Source: Methylovulum sp.
GTDB taxonomy: Bacteria > Pseudomonadota > Gammaproteobacteria > Methylococcales > Methylomonadaceae
Assembly (NCBI GenBank): GCA_016919605.1
Contig: JACXTQ010000296.1
Span: forward strand, 1-19,078
DNA: 19,078 bases
Reading direction: 5' to 3'
How positions within the stretch are numbered: position 1 is the stretch's first letter; every line of letters begins with the position of its first letter. A program made the translations under genes and the position numbers. Of this stretch, positions 7,645 to 15,347 are shown one piece after another. The notes under the pieces are model-generated. The model was not told where the DNA came from and searched no databases. It saw nothing but the letters and a program-made list of their open reading frames with translations.

Positions 7645-9983
7645 TAATTAAACTTAGCCCAAAAATCTTCAATATTTTGTCTAAAAATATCTTTAACAGT
7701 TAATGAATCATGCTTAGGAATATCCTGATTTTTATTGAAAAAAACAACAATTTCATGCGCAATATTGGTGAAATTCTTATCAATGGTTGATTTATCAATC
7801 CCTAATAATAACAACCAGAGAATATAAAAAGGTTTTTGTTGACGTGACCAACTTTTTACACCTAATAGTTTATTAAATGAGGTGGCTAAATCTACTCCCT
7901 CTGTAGATTCTTGAAAGACATTAGCTAAACACTTGGACTTTTGAATAAAGACTTCCACGTCGTCAATACAGTGCAGTATTTCTTTGCAATGGTTATTGTT
8001 TTGACCTTCAGCTAAACGTAACCAACTAGTAATGGCTATTTTGGATAAACGAAAGGTTAAAGGTCTAGGTACCCAATTATAAATATCAATCGTCTCAAAA
8101 ACAGTTTTTGTGTCTTGATGTGCTTTAGAGCTTAAATAAGCAAAAACCATCAATAATTCTTCGTTATCCATTCGTTTATTATCAATGCGATAGTTAAACC
8201 ATTTATACGTTGCGGTGAGATTTTTAATTTTTTCAATAATGCTACGTTCAGAATAAGAATTCCACATTTCAAAGCTATGATCTTTGACAGGATAAGGTTT
8301 ATTGTTTAACCGAATAAATAAATCAATCGGATCAAATTCTTTATTTAAATTTTCCTCAATATAGACTAGCGATAATTCAAAATCCAAAAGACATCCTTGT
8401 AAGTCTTCGTCTAATTCAGCATATTTTTTGCTGTTGAGTTTGTCTAATATAGTTAAATGTTTAGACAACCCATAATTCTTTCTTTTTGACCATACCGCTT
8501 GGTTATTATTGTTTTTATATGATTTACCTAAGAACCCTAAAATAGATAACAAACGCTGTTGTCCATCAACAACTTCACACACCCCATCTTCACGGCGATA
8601 AATAAAAAGCGTTGGTAAAGGAATCCCCAATAACATGCTTTCAATAATACCAGAGGCCTTTTTTATATTAATCACTTCTTGCCGTTGATAAGCAGGACGA
8701 ATTAAAAATGAGTCTCTACTCATATCTTCAATTAAATCTTCAATTGTTTTAGTTACCGCATCAGGACGGTTTAAACGCATCGAATCTAATTGTTTGATCG
8801 AGTCGACAATATCAGATTGTTGTTCATTTTCTTGTTTTGTTAAATGGCGCTTTAAATAAATAGAAAAGTCAATATCTTCCAACCCTTGATTCTGTAATTC
8901 CGTATTAATAAATTCGGATAAAAATTTAAAACGTTGCTTAGTGGTACTTGAAAAACTACGTTCATTGCCTGTAAAAAGATCAATATTATTACGTATTTTT
9001 GTTAGTAAATTATCTTGCATCCTTTCATTAAAAAACGCTTCAATAGCAATATCATTTTGCTCTAAAACAACTAAGCCCCAGTAAATCGCCTGATAAATCA
9101 TCCATTCTTGTTCATGTAAAAGACTGAAAAATTGATAAAGCAACCCAATTTTTTGGATAAAGGCTTGCAAAATTAGCTCTTGATTTTCTGCATTTTCGAT
9201 ATTTATTTCATAGAGCCATTCAACCGTATCGGGTCTACCAGATGTGGAAGCGTAAATGTTAATCGGAAAATGCGCTAAAACCAGTAATTCTCGAATTTTT
9301 GATTGACACTCTTCTATTGTTATTATTGCTTTGCTTGTGATGCGTTTTGCAAAAAAAACCGCCTTAAACTGTTCTATCCAAGAGGCATTTTTGGAAAACT
9401 CCAACTCTAGTATGCGAGTAAAATTGTCCGCTAAATGTTTAGCACGCTGTACTTCTATGGTTTTTAAAGGTGTAATGCCAGAATTGTACCGCCAAAATAT
9501 TTCCTTTTTGATGCGATCCTCTAAATCATCTTGTGCTGGATGTTTTCCAATAGTTGAAAACTCAATAATGCGGATGGTTGTATCTAAAAATATACGCTGT
9601 ATTTTTGAGTCAAGATTTTGGAAATTTAATCCTTTAAGACCGTCTAAACGCCGCAATCCTTTTGAAGTAAGTTTAAACTCACATTCAAAAAAACGTTTTA
9701 ATGTTTCAAACCGTTGACGGCCATCAATCACCTCATATTTATTTTTATCGCAGGCAGGAATAAACATAATTAAAGGTGGAATTTCAATACCTAATAAAAT
9801 ACTTTCAATAAAAAAAGTCGCTTTATGATTATCCCATACATAATTGCGTTGATAATAAGGCATATAATCAATAGGCTTTCTTTTATTTTGCAATAAGGTG
9901 CTAATGCTTTTGCTCAGCGAGCGGGCATTTAAATGTTTATTTAACGCCTCGCGTAAATCAATAGGCTGGTCTTGTGATTCCAT
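7644..9983 (-). CDS. Tandem DUF262 (GmrS N-terminal-like) protein
   Basis: The 779-residue product contains two complete DUF262 units head to tail. Unit 1 has YQRNYVW (44-50), IESILLGIEIPP (59-70), VIDGRQR (85-91) and RYNSGITPL (165-173). Unit 2 has YQRQEV (432-437), IESMLLGIPLP (447-457), VVDGQQR (471-477) and RLNNKPYPV (558-566). Equivalent motifs lie about 388 residues apart, close to half the protein. DUF262 is the ParB-like domain of the GmrS half of GmrSD and of BrxU, where DGQQR is part of a nucleotide-binding and hydrolysing site. No DUF1524 nuclease domain is attached; the nuclease is the separate HNH protein two genes downstream. It is the first gene of the operon. The upstream leader has no Shine-Dalgarno and instead carries ACCTCCTT. 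Confidence 0.85.
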   Translation of the reverse strand: MESQDQPIDLREALNKHLNARSLSKSISTLLQNKRKPIDYMPYYQRNYVWDNHKATFFIESILLGIEIPPLIMFIPACDKNKYEVIDGRQRFETLKRFFECEFKLTSKGLRRLDGLKGLNFQNLDSKIQRIFLDTTIRIIEFSTIGKHPAQDDLEDRIKKEIFWRYNSGITPLKTIEVQRAKHLADNFTRILELEFSKNASWIEQFKAVFFAKRITSKAIITIEECQSKIRELLVLAHFPINIYASTSGRPDTVEWLYEINIENAENQELILQAFIQKIGLLYQFFSLLHEQEWMIYQAIYWGLVVLEQNDIAIEAFFNERMQDNLLTKIRNNIDLFTGNERSFSSTTKQRFKFLSEFINTELQNQGLEDIDFSIYLKRHLTKQENEQQSDIVDSIKQLDSMRLNRPDAVTKTIEDLIEDMSRDSFLIRPAYQRQEVINIKKASGIIESMLLGIPLPTLFIYRREDGVCEVVDGQQRLLSILGFLGKSYKNNNNQAVWSKRKNYGLSKHLTILDKLNSKKYAELDEDLQGCLLDFELSLVYIEENLNKEFDPIDLFIRLNNKPYPVKDHSFEMWNSYSERSIIEKIKNLTATYKWFNYRIDNKRMDNEELLMVFAYLSSKAHQDTKTVFETIDIYNWVPRPLTFRLSKIAITSWLRLAEGQNNNHCKEILHCIDDVEVFIQKSKCLANVFQESTEGVDLATSFNKLLGVKSWSRQQKPFYILWLLLLGIDKSTIDKNFTNIAHEIVVFFNKNQDIPKHDSLTVKDIFRQNIEDFWAKFN

Positions 9984-10140
9984 TATTTCAAGGAGGTAAA
10001 AATATTTAATTATTTTGCATTTTAACCTGAGTTTGACATAAAAAAGTAAGCTTTTTAAAAATCTGAAAAAGTTATAGTTTACGGCAACATAGTTGGAGGT
10101 AGCTCTTTCAATCGAGCATATATGGCTAATTCGGAAGGCC

Positions 10141-10285
10141 GTTCATTTAATTACCGTCTCTCAAAACCATAGACGGCTGTCCGATTTTGGCCGAACTGAG
10201 ACCATCAGTGTCAGGTTCAATCCAAGAATATTTTGAAATTGTCAGATCAAGTTCAGAGTTTTACACCTAAGATTAAGTTCGGCCC
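10141..10285 (-). repeat. Intergenic repeat copy B, right bracket of the defence operon
   Basis: This is the inverted counterpart of copy A. The 29-bp core (10237-10265) differs from copy A by one base, and the CGAACTGAGAC block (10192-10202) keeps the spacing. Copy B is longer and includes a small hairpin (CCGTCT 10154-10159, AGACGG 10171-10176) that copy A seems to lack. Together with the yggX-side hairpin it accounts for most of the 384-bp gene-free stretch 9984-10367. The remainder near 9984-10100 is AT-rich and probably holds the operon promoter, though no convincing -35/-10 pair was found on the minus strand. Confidence 0.6.
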
Positions 10286-10311
10286 AAGTGCAAACGCTGA
10301 GGAGGGCGCTA

Positions 10312-10341
10312 AGGTGTTGGCAATGCGTACTGCCAACACCT
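10312..10341 (-). terminator. Hairpin downstream of yggX, possible terminator without a U-tract
   Basis: AGGTGTTGGCA (10312-10322) pairs perfectly with TGCCAACACCT (10331-10341) around an 8-nt loop. It lies 26 nt past the yggX stop, where the mutY-yggX transcript should end. Neither strand has a T-run after the stem, so it may act as a weak terminator or a transcript-stabilising hairpin. Confidence 0.45.
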
Positions 10342-10367
10342 AGGCCTTGTAGGATGCCAGGGTCTGT

Positions 10368-10643
10368 TTATTTGGCTTTAGGCGGCACATAGCCTGCGGG
10401 CATGTCGTTATTGCCCTCAAACAAAAATTTGGCCCGCTCTTCGGCCAAATAAGCGCGAGCTTGCGGATCAAAGCTCGCCAGTTTGTTTTCGTTAATCAGC
10501 ATGGTTTGCTTGCTTAACCAGGCTTTCCAAGCGGCTTTGGATATTTTTTCATAAATCTCTTGGCCTTTCTCGCCCGGAAACGGTGGTGAATCTAAGCCTT
10601 CGGCTTCTGTGCCCAATTTTACGCAATGTATCATTCTGGTCAT
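10368..10643 (-). CDS. yggX: Probable Fe(2+)-trafficking protein YggX
   Basis: The 91-residue protein has the YggX pattern: an N-terminal MIHCVKL segment with Cys7, AEGLD (14-18), PPFPGEKGQEIYEKIS (20-35), AWKAWL (38-43) and a C-terminal FLFEGN near residue 75. YggX proteins are small cytoplasmic factors linked to iron handling and protection of Fe-S clusters from oxidative damage. The start overlaps the mutY stop by 4 nt (10640-10643), so the two are coupled. The pairing makes sense because MutY carries an Fe-S cluster. The length is normal for the family. Confidence 0.95.
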   Translation of the reverse strand: MTRMIHCVKLGTEAEGLDSPPFPGEKGQEIYEKISKAAWKAWLSKQTMLINENKLASFDPQARAYLAEERAKFLFEGNNDMPAGYVPPKAK

Positions 10644-11749
10644 GGTTGTTCTCGGTAGTTGTTGGTGTCAAGGTGTTGCAACAAGGTTTTGATCGGGGCG
10701 GCCAGCCCTAGGCTGTTACGTTGTGCGCTGTTATACCAGAGCGCTTGGTTGGCTTCCATCACATTATTTGTGGGGTTTTCGCTATGGACGATCAATGGCG
10801 TATAATCCAAATGATAATGTGAGAAAGTATGGCGTTTGCTGGCTAAACTATAGCTGTGTTTAATGGATAGGTTACGGCTTAAGCACCAGTCTTGGGCTTC
10901 GGTAACGGTGGCGAACTCCGGCAAGCTCCATAAACCACCCCAGATGCCGGTCGGTGGCCGTTTTTCCAGATAGACCTGTTGGTCTTGGTCATGCAGCACT
11001 AGCCAGACCGTGGTTTTTATCGGCAACGTTTTAGGCGGTTTGGGGCTAGGATAGGCCGATGGTGTACCCTGCCGATGGGCTAGGCAATGGCTGCTGACCG
11101 GACAGGCCAAACATAAGGGGCGGCTGCGCGTACATAAGGTAGCGCCCAAATCCATAATCGCCTGAGTATAATCGGCCACCCGTGCGCGAGGGGTCAATTG
11201 AGTGCTGATCGCCCATAAGGTTTTGCTGACTGGGCTATTGCCGGGCCAACCGGCGATGGCGTTCAGGCGAGCCAACACCCGTTTGACATTGCCATCGAGA
11301 ATCGGATGGCTGTCGTTGAAGGCAATGCTTAAAATGGCCCCGGCGGTCGATTGGCCGATGCCTGGCAAGTCCATTAATCCTGTCAGCGTATTAGGAAAAT
11401 AACCCAGTTCGACTATACGCTGGGCGGCCTTATGCAGGTTACGGGCGCGGGCGTAATAGCCCAAACCCGCCCAATGCCGCAACACATCGTCAATGGGAGC
11501 CGCCGCCAACGCCGCTACAGTTGGGAACGCCTCGACAAATGCCTGAAAATACGGAATCACGGTGGCGACTTGAGTTTGCTGTAGCATGGTTTCCGACAGC
11601 CAAACCCGATAAGGGTCAATAGCTTGCTGCCAAGGCAGATTTTTTCGACCATGCTGGTCAAACCATGCCAACACGCGGTCTTGGAACACGCTAGGCTCAA
11701 TCGCCAAGGCAAAAGCGGGGTCTAGTATGGATTGGACTTGTTTATTCAT
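10640..11749 (-). CDS. mutY: A/G-specific adenine DNA glycosylase
   Basis: The enzyme removes adenine mispaired with 8-oxoguanine or guanine. The 369-residue protein has the HhH-GPD fold with SETMLQQTQV (52-61, catalytic Glu53), LPGIGQSTAGAI (128-139, helix-hairpin-helix) and LDGNVKRV (151-158, catalytic Asp152). A [4Fe-4S] ligand set follows: C206-x6-C213-x2-C216-x5-C222. The C-terminal part (about 245-360, with GIWGGLWSLPE) is the NUDIX-like 8-oxoguanine recognition domain. The N-terminus has about 15 extra residues compared with E. coli MutY as I recall it, but no later Met is a better start. It is the first gene of mutY-yggX and is divergent from the small membrane-protein gene at 11838. 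Confidence 0.96.
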   Translation of the reverse strand: MNKQVQSILDPAFALAIEPSVFQDRVLAWFDQHGRKNLPWQQAIDPYRVWLSETMLQQTQVATVIPYFQAFVEAFPTVAALAAAPIDDVLRHWAGLGYYARARNLHKAAQRIVELGYFPNTLTGLMDLPGIGQSTAGAILSIAFNDSHPILDGNVKRVLARLNAIAGWPGNSPVSKTLWAISTQLTPRARVADYTQAIMDLGATLCTRSRPLCLACPVSSHCLAHRQGTPSAYPSPKPPKTLPIKTTVWLVLHDQDQQVYLEKRPPTGIWGGLWSLPEFATVTEAQDWCLSRNLSIKHSYSLASKRHTFSHYHLDYTPLIVHSENPTNNVMEANQALWYNSAQRNSLGLAAPIKTLLQHLDTNNYREQP

Positions 11750-11837
11750 ATCAGGACGGCTAAAAAAGAATTCATTAAGGCCAATTTATCGAATATCATG
11801 ACAGGGTACTTGGCATAACTATTATAGAGGTGAAAAA

Positions 11838-12125
11838 ATGTTGATTTTAGCGAAAGCGGCCGGGATTGCCACGCTGGTATGGTTTTACCTGACAGCTAAA
11901 GAAAAGGGCGCACCCGCCATGCAATGGGCCATTATTGGCGTGATTGGCTTTTGGGTGGCGTGGTGGGCGGTCAGGCTGACCGTTTTGGGCGCGTTGGCAG
12001 GACTGTTTACCAAAAATCCGACCTTGTTGTTTATTGTCACCCAAATCCCCGCGTTGTGCGCCATTGCAGCGGCGTATTTCATCAGAAAAAAATTATTGGC
12101 GGATCTGGCGGCTAAACAGGATTAG
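11838..12125 (+). CDS. Small hydrophobic membrane protein of unknown function
   Basis: The 95-residue product is mostly hydrophobic. Segments at about 2-19, 29-57 and 62-82 are likely to span the inner membrane, and the tail is short and charged (RKKLLADLAAKQD). The start is supported by AGAGG (11826-11830), 7 nt before the ATG. No family is recognised. It is divergent from mutY (88-bp spacer) and followed 44 bp later by the DUF2959 gene on the same strand, so the two may be co-transcribed. Confidence 0.75.
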   Translation: MLILAKAAGIATLVWFYLTAKEKGAPAMQWAIIGVIGFWVAWWAVRLTVLGALAGLFTKNPTLLFIVTQIPALCAIAAAYFIRKKLLADLAAKQD

Positions 12126-12169
12126 CCATACGCCCTCCCCATTACTGTATTTTTAGCGACGCCATATTA

Positions 12170-12874
12170 ATGCCCGATTACCCTAACCCCTCTACCGGCT
12201 TATTCTCACTCTCCCTGCGGGTGGTCAAGAAATTCCTCTCCAAACGGCTCCAGTCGGTTTATTTCCATGCGCGTGAATCAATAGGCGAACATAAACGGAC
12301 GATGGTGGTGGCGCAAGTCGGGCAAGCCTGTGGCAGCCTGCAAGATACCCGTGATGCGTTTGCCGATGCCCTGACTAGGTTTAACAGCTTGGTAACGGTG
12401 CCGGATACGGCCTTGGAGCACAAATATCATTTGCTCAACCGCCAATACCAGCTGTGCCGCGCCAAATCGGAGGCGGTCAGCCAGCGTATCCGTGGCATTG
12501 AAGAAATCAGCGAGGCGTTGTTTGCCGAATGGGAAAAAGAGCTTAACGAATACAGTAACCGGACATTGCGCAACCACAGCAAGCAACAGTTAAAATCAGC
12601 CAGGCAACAGTATGCCCGGCTAATTAAGGCGATGCACAAGGCTGAAAGCAAAATTCAGCCGGTACTGGCGGCGTTTAAGGATCAAGTGTTATATCTTAAG
12701 CATAATCTCAATGCCCAGGCGATTGCGGCGTTACAGCATGAGTTCATTGAGATCGGGATGGACATTTCCCAGCTACTGCAAGCGATGGAGCAGATTATTG
12801 CCGAGGCTAACCAATTCGTCAGCTTACTGTCCCCGCCCGCCGCAACGGAGCAAAAAGCTTTGCCAAGACGGTAA
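12170..12874 (+). CDS. DUF2959-family coiled-coil protein
   Basis: The 234-residue product is almost all helical. It carries the features I associate with DUF2959: ESIGEHKR (36-43), LFAEWEKELNEYSN (117-130), a Gln/Arg-rich coil, and the conserved block FKDQVLYLKHNLNAQAI (169-185). The molecular role of the family is unknown. Many members have an N-terminal lipoprotein or signal segment. Here the N-terminus is basic with no clear signal, so a cytoplasmic location is possible, or the true start may differ, because no Shine-Dalgarno precedes the ATG. The stop lies 2 nt from the stop of the convergent lipoprotein gene. Confidence 0.8.
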   Translation: MPDYPNPSTGLFSLSLRVVKKFLSKRLQSVYFHARESIGEHKRTMVVAQVGQACGSLQDTRDAFADALTRFNSLVTVPDTALEHKYHLLNRQYQLCRAKSEAVSQRIRGIEEISEALFAEWEKELNEYSNRTLRNHSKQQLKSARQQYARLIKAMHKAESKIQPVLAAFKDQVLYLKHNLNAQAIAALQHEFIEIGMDISQLLQAMEQIIAEANQFVSLLSPPAATEQKALPRR

Positions 12875-12876
12875 GC

Positions 12877-13305
12877 CTAAAGTTTATAAAGCACATCATT
12901 GGCCTTGTCTTTGGCATCTTCTTTTTTGTTGGTTTTGTGGTTATCCTGATCAATCCTTTCGCGTCCGAATTTGGTGATCATTTCCCCCCAGCTGGCATAT
13001 TGGTCATAGCCTTTGTAATTGGCGGCCTTACGCTCCTGATAGATTTGCTTGCCCATTTCTATGATTTCTTGCGGAGTTTTGCCGCCGACAATATCCAAAA
13101 ACTTGCCATCTTCCCGGTTGGCATCACGGATAGTCCAAAATGACACTTCAAATTCGATACGGTTTTCTTGTGGCAAACGCTCTTTTAACACCCGCACGGA
13201 ACGGTAAACGGTTTTCAAGTTTTGGCCATTGATTTCCTGGCCTTTGTTGCAGCCGACTAGGGCGATGCAACCGAATAAGATAAGTAAAAGCGGCAGTTTT
13301 TTCAT
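12877..13305 (-). CDS. Small lipoprotein, DUF6694-like
   Basis: The 142-residue product starts with a lipoprotein signal peptide (MKKLPLLLILFGCIALVGC) with lipobox LVGC, making Cys19 the lipidated residue. The mature part is charged and hydrophilic, contains RIEFEVSFWTIRD and a GKTPQEII segment, and ends in a Lys/Asp-rich tail. It resembles short lipoproteins annotated as DUF6694; the match is from memory and moderate. GAGGA about 7 nt before the ATG is a good ribosome-binding site. The function is unknown. It is convergent with the DUF2959 gene. Confidence 0.75.
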   Translation of the reverse strand: MKKLPLLLILFGCIALVGCNKGQEINGQNLKTVYRSVRVLKERLPQENRIEFEVSFWTIRDANREDGKFLDIVGGKTPQEIIEMGKQIYQERKAANYKGYDQYASWGEMITKFGRERIDQDNHKTNKKEDAKDKANDVLYKL

Positions 13306-13352
13306 AAAGAAGTCCTCAATGTGTATGACAGCTTTGTTGTTATTTTTAGCGG

Positions 13353-13601
13353 ATGGGATTTTATATTCAGAAACGTTGTTATATACGCCAGATTACAGAA
13401 AGCAATGCCGAAGATAAGATTAGCCAGCCGATTTTGTTTGTTCCTAGTACCCAAAAAGGCCGGCAGCCATTCTGGCGAGAGCGATGGGCCGACCGCGTGG
13501 GACAGTGTAAAACCTACCAAAACCAAAGGCAAGTGGGCTTGTTGATGTTCCGGCATGGCTTAAACAAAGTAAAATGGTCAGTTATTATAACCCTGAGCTA
13601 A
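13353..13601 (+). CDS. Possible small protein upstream of the GTPase pair
   Basis: An 82-codon frame encodes a basic, soluble-looking product with FYIQKRCYIRQ near the start, then QKGRQPFWRERWADRVGQC and GLLMFRHGLNK. It ends 6 nt before the first GTPase ATG, which itself lacks a Shine-Dalgarno, so translational coupling is plausible. Against it, its own ATG also has no clear ribosome-binding site and no family is recognised. An overlapping 84-codon frame on the other strand (13302-13556) looks less protein-like. If neither is real, the 302-bp spacer 13306-13607 is simply the divergent promoter region. Confidence 0.38.
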   Translation: MGFYIQKRCYIRQITESNAEDKISQPILFVPSTQKGRQPFWRERWADRVGQCKTYQNQRQVGLLMFRHGLNKVKWSVIITLS

Positions 13602-13607
13602 ACAACT

Positions 13608-15347
13608 ATGCTGGAATTTATCCAATTATTAAAACAGCGTTATCAAGCCATAATAGCTCAACCGGGCAAGTTTTTCGGGCAGCTTGATTATCAGCGGCGT
13701 ATAGACCAATTGACGCTGGCGGAAGCTTTTGTGCGCAAAGGCTTATGGTTGGCCGCCAAAGAAACGCCGGTATTGCAAGTGGCGGTGGTAGGCCCCACCC
13801 AATCTGGCAAAAGCTCATTGGTGAACGCCTTGCTAAATAGCCCAATGGCGGGAGTCAGCCCGCTGGCAGGTTACACGGTACATCCGCAAGGCTTTTGCCA
13901 TAAGGTCAAACGTGCCGATTGCCAAGGTTTGCAACGCTATTTTGGACGCTTCCAAAACGTGCCGCCCGACCAGTTAAGCAAGCACCGTCACGATTGCTAC
14001 GCGGTCAGCGACACCCCTATCCACTCCCCCTATTTGCCCGCCTGTATAGTATGGGACACCCCCGATTTTGATTCAATAGACTCAGAAACCTACCGCGAAG
14101 GGGTGCTAAGAAGCATTGCCTTAGCGGACGTACTGGTACTGGTTATCAGTAAGGAAAAATACGCCGACCAATCGGTTTGGGACATGATGGCGGAATTGGC
14201 ACCGCTTAACCAACCCACCCTGATTTGCCTGAATAAGCTGGCCGAAGGCTCGGAAACGGTACTGATCCCATCATTAAAGGACAAATGGCAACAAGCCAGA
14301 CAGGATAGCTTCCCCGAAGTCATCCCCTTGTATTATCAAAAAGCCACCGCAACCCCGCTCTGGCCCGAAGGGCATAAAGACACCATCGCACACTTGGCCA
14401 AAAAAGTCAGCCCCGCCACACATGCGCGGCTTGAGCAAGCCTTATTGCAGCAGCACTGGTCATCATGGCTGGAGCCAGTACGCGCAGAGCATCAGTTATT
14501 AAGCGATTGGCACACCTTATTGGATGATGCGCTCAAACAAGCCTTAGCCAACTATCAGCGCGATTATCTCAACCATCCGCACCATTACGAAACCTTCCAA
14601 CAGGCTATGGCCGAACTGTTGACCTTACTGGAAATGCCAGGGTTGGCAGGGTTTATGACCGGGGCGCGTAAAGTCTTGACTTGGCCTGTCAGGCAAATGA
14701 TGAAACTAGGGCGTAAAGGCCTGCATTTGGCCGACAGCAGCCATGAAGTCATCTTATTGAACCAGCTCGCCGAACACACCTTAATTCAATTGGCCGACCA
14801 CTTGCTCGATAAACAAGGGCAAAATCCGCAAAATGACTGGTGGCAAGCCTTAAGTGCCTTATTGCGCCGCCAACGCCCTAGCCTGTTACAGAATTTTGAA
14901 ACGGCGGTAAAAACCTATCACTTGGATTTTCAACAGGATGTGGAAGCGGCCGCCCACCGCCTATACCATAAATTGCAGGAGCAACCGGCGGTGCTCAATA
15001 GCTTACGCGCCACCCGTGTCACTGCCGATGCCGCCATGCTGGCCCTCACCTTACACACAGGCGGCATTGGCGTACATGATTTGGTGATTGCCCCCGCCAT
15101 GCTGGCCGTCACATCCTTATTGACGGAAAGCGCCATTGGCGGTTATATGCACAAAGTCGAAGTGCACCTGAAACAACAGCAACTAAACGCGGTCAACCAA
15201 GCTTTATTTGCCGGTTACTTAGGCAACGCCCTTAAGGCTTTGCCCGGCCAATTGGCAAACACCACCCACTTTAATATTTCGCCCGAACTGCTAGGGGCAA
15301 TGGAACAGCAATTGACAGAGAAACGCCATGGCTTACGATTACTCTGA
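13608..15347 (+). CDS. Large dynamin-like/TRAFAC GTPase, first of a pair
   Basis: The 579-residue product has an N-terminal G domain: P-loop GPTQSGKSS (62-70), a switch region with Thr90, G3 DTPDFD (150-155) and a G4-position NKLA (209-212) that lacks the usual Asp for guanine specificity. The rest is a long helical region. Residues about 467-525 form a hydrophobic stretch (LALTLHTGGIGVHDLVIAPAM and following) that could touch or insert into membrane. The layout suits dynamin-like or Era/HSR1-related large GTPases. The gene overlaps the next GTPase gene by 20 nt. The biological role is unknown; membrane remodelling or stress-linked membrane maintenance is inference. Confidence 0.8.
   Translation: MLEFIQLLKQRYQAIIAQPGKFFGQLDYQRRIDQLTLAEAFVRKGLWLAAKETPVLQVAVVGPTQSGKSSLVNALLNSPMAGVSPLAGYTVHPQGFCHKVKRADCQGLQRYFGRFQNVPPDQLSKHRHDCYAVSDTPIHSPYLPACIVWDTPDFDSIDSETYREGVLRSIALADVLVLVISKEKYADQSVWDMMAELAPLNQPTLICLNKLAEGSETVLIPSLKDKWQQARQDSFPEVIPLYYQKATATPLWPEGHKDTIAHLAKKVSPATHARLEQALLQQHWSSWLEPVRAEHQLLSDWHTLLDDALKQALANYQRDYLNHPHHYETFQQAMAELLTLLEMPGLAGFMTGARKVLTWPVRQMMKLGRKGLHLADSSHEVILLNQLAEHTLIQLADHLLDKQGQNPQNDWWQALSALLRRQRPSLLQNFETAVKTYHLDFQQDVEAAAHRLYHKLQEQPAVLNSLRATRVTADAAMLALTLHTGGIGVHDLVIAPAMLAVTSLLTESAIGGYMHKVEVHLKQQQLNAVNQALFAGYLGNALKALPGQLANTTHFNISPELLGAMEQQLTEKRHGLRLL

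Noticed and set aside
9990..10000. Perfect plus-strand Shine-Dalgarno AAGGAGGT
   Set aside because: No open frame with a suitable start follows on the plus strand. A stop comes within a few codons.
10032..10054. Plus-strand TTGACA with a weak -10 (TAAAAA) near the repeat copy B
   Set aside because: No plus-strand gene follows and the -10 is poor. It is kept only as a possible antisense promoter to test.
4934..10285. A composite transposon flanked by insertion sequences
   Set aside because: The inverted repeats are short and diverged, and no transposase or target-site duplication is visible in or beside them.
11798..11825. Promoter-like ATGACA, 16 bp, TATTAT upstream of the small membrane protein
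   Set aside because: Transcription would start only about 6 nt before the ATG and leave out the good AGAGG ribosome-binding site, so it does not fit the gene start.
13302..13556. 84-codon minus-strand frame upstream of the lipoprotein
   Set aside because: It overlaps the lipoprotein start, has no ribosome-binding site, and competes with a slightly better plus-strand frame.
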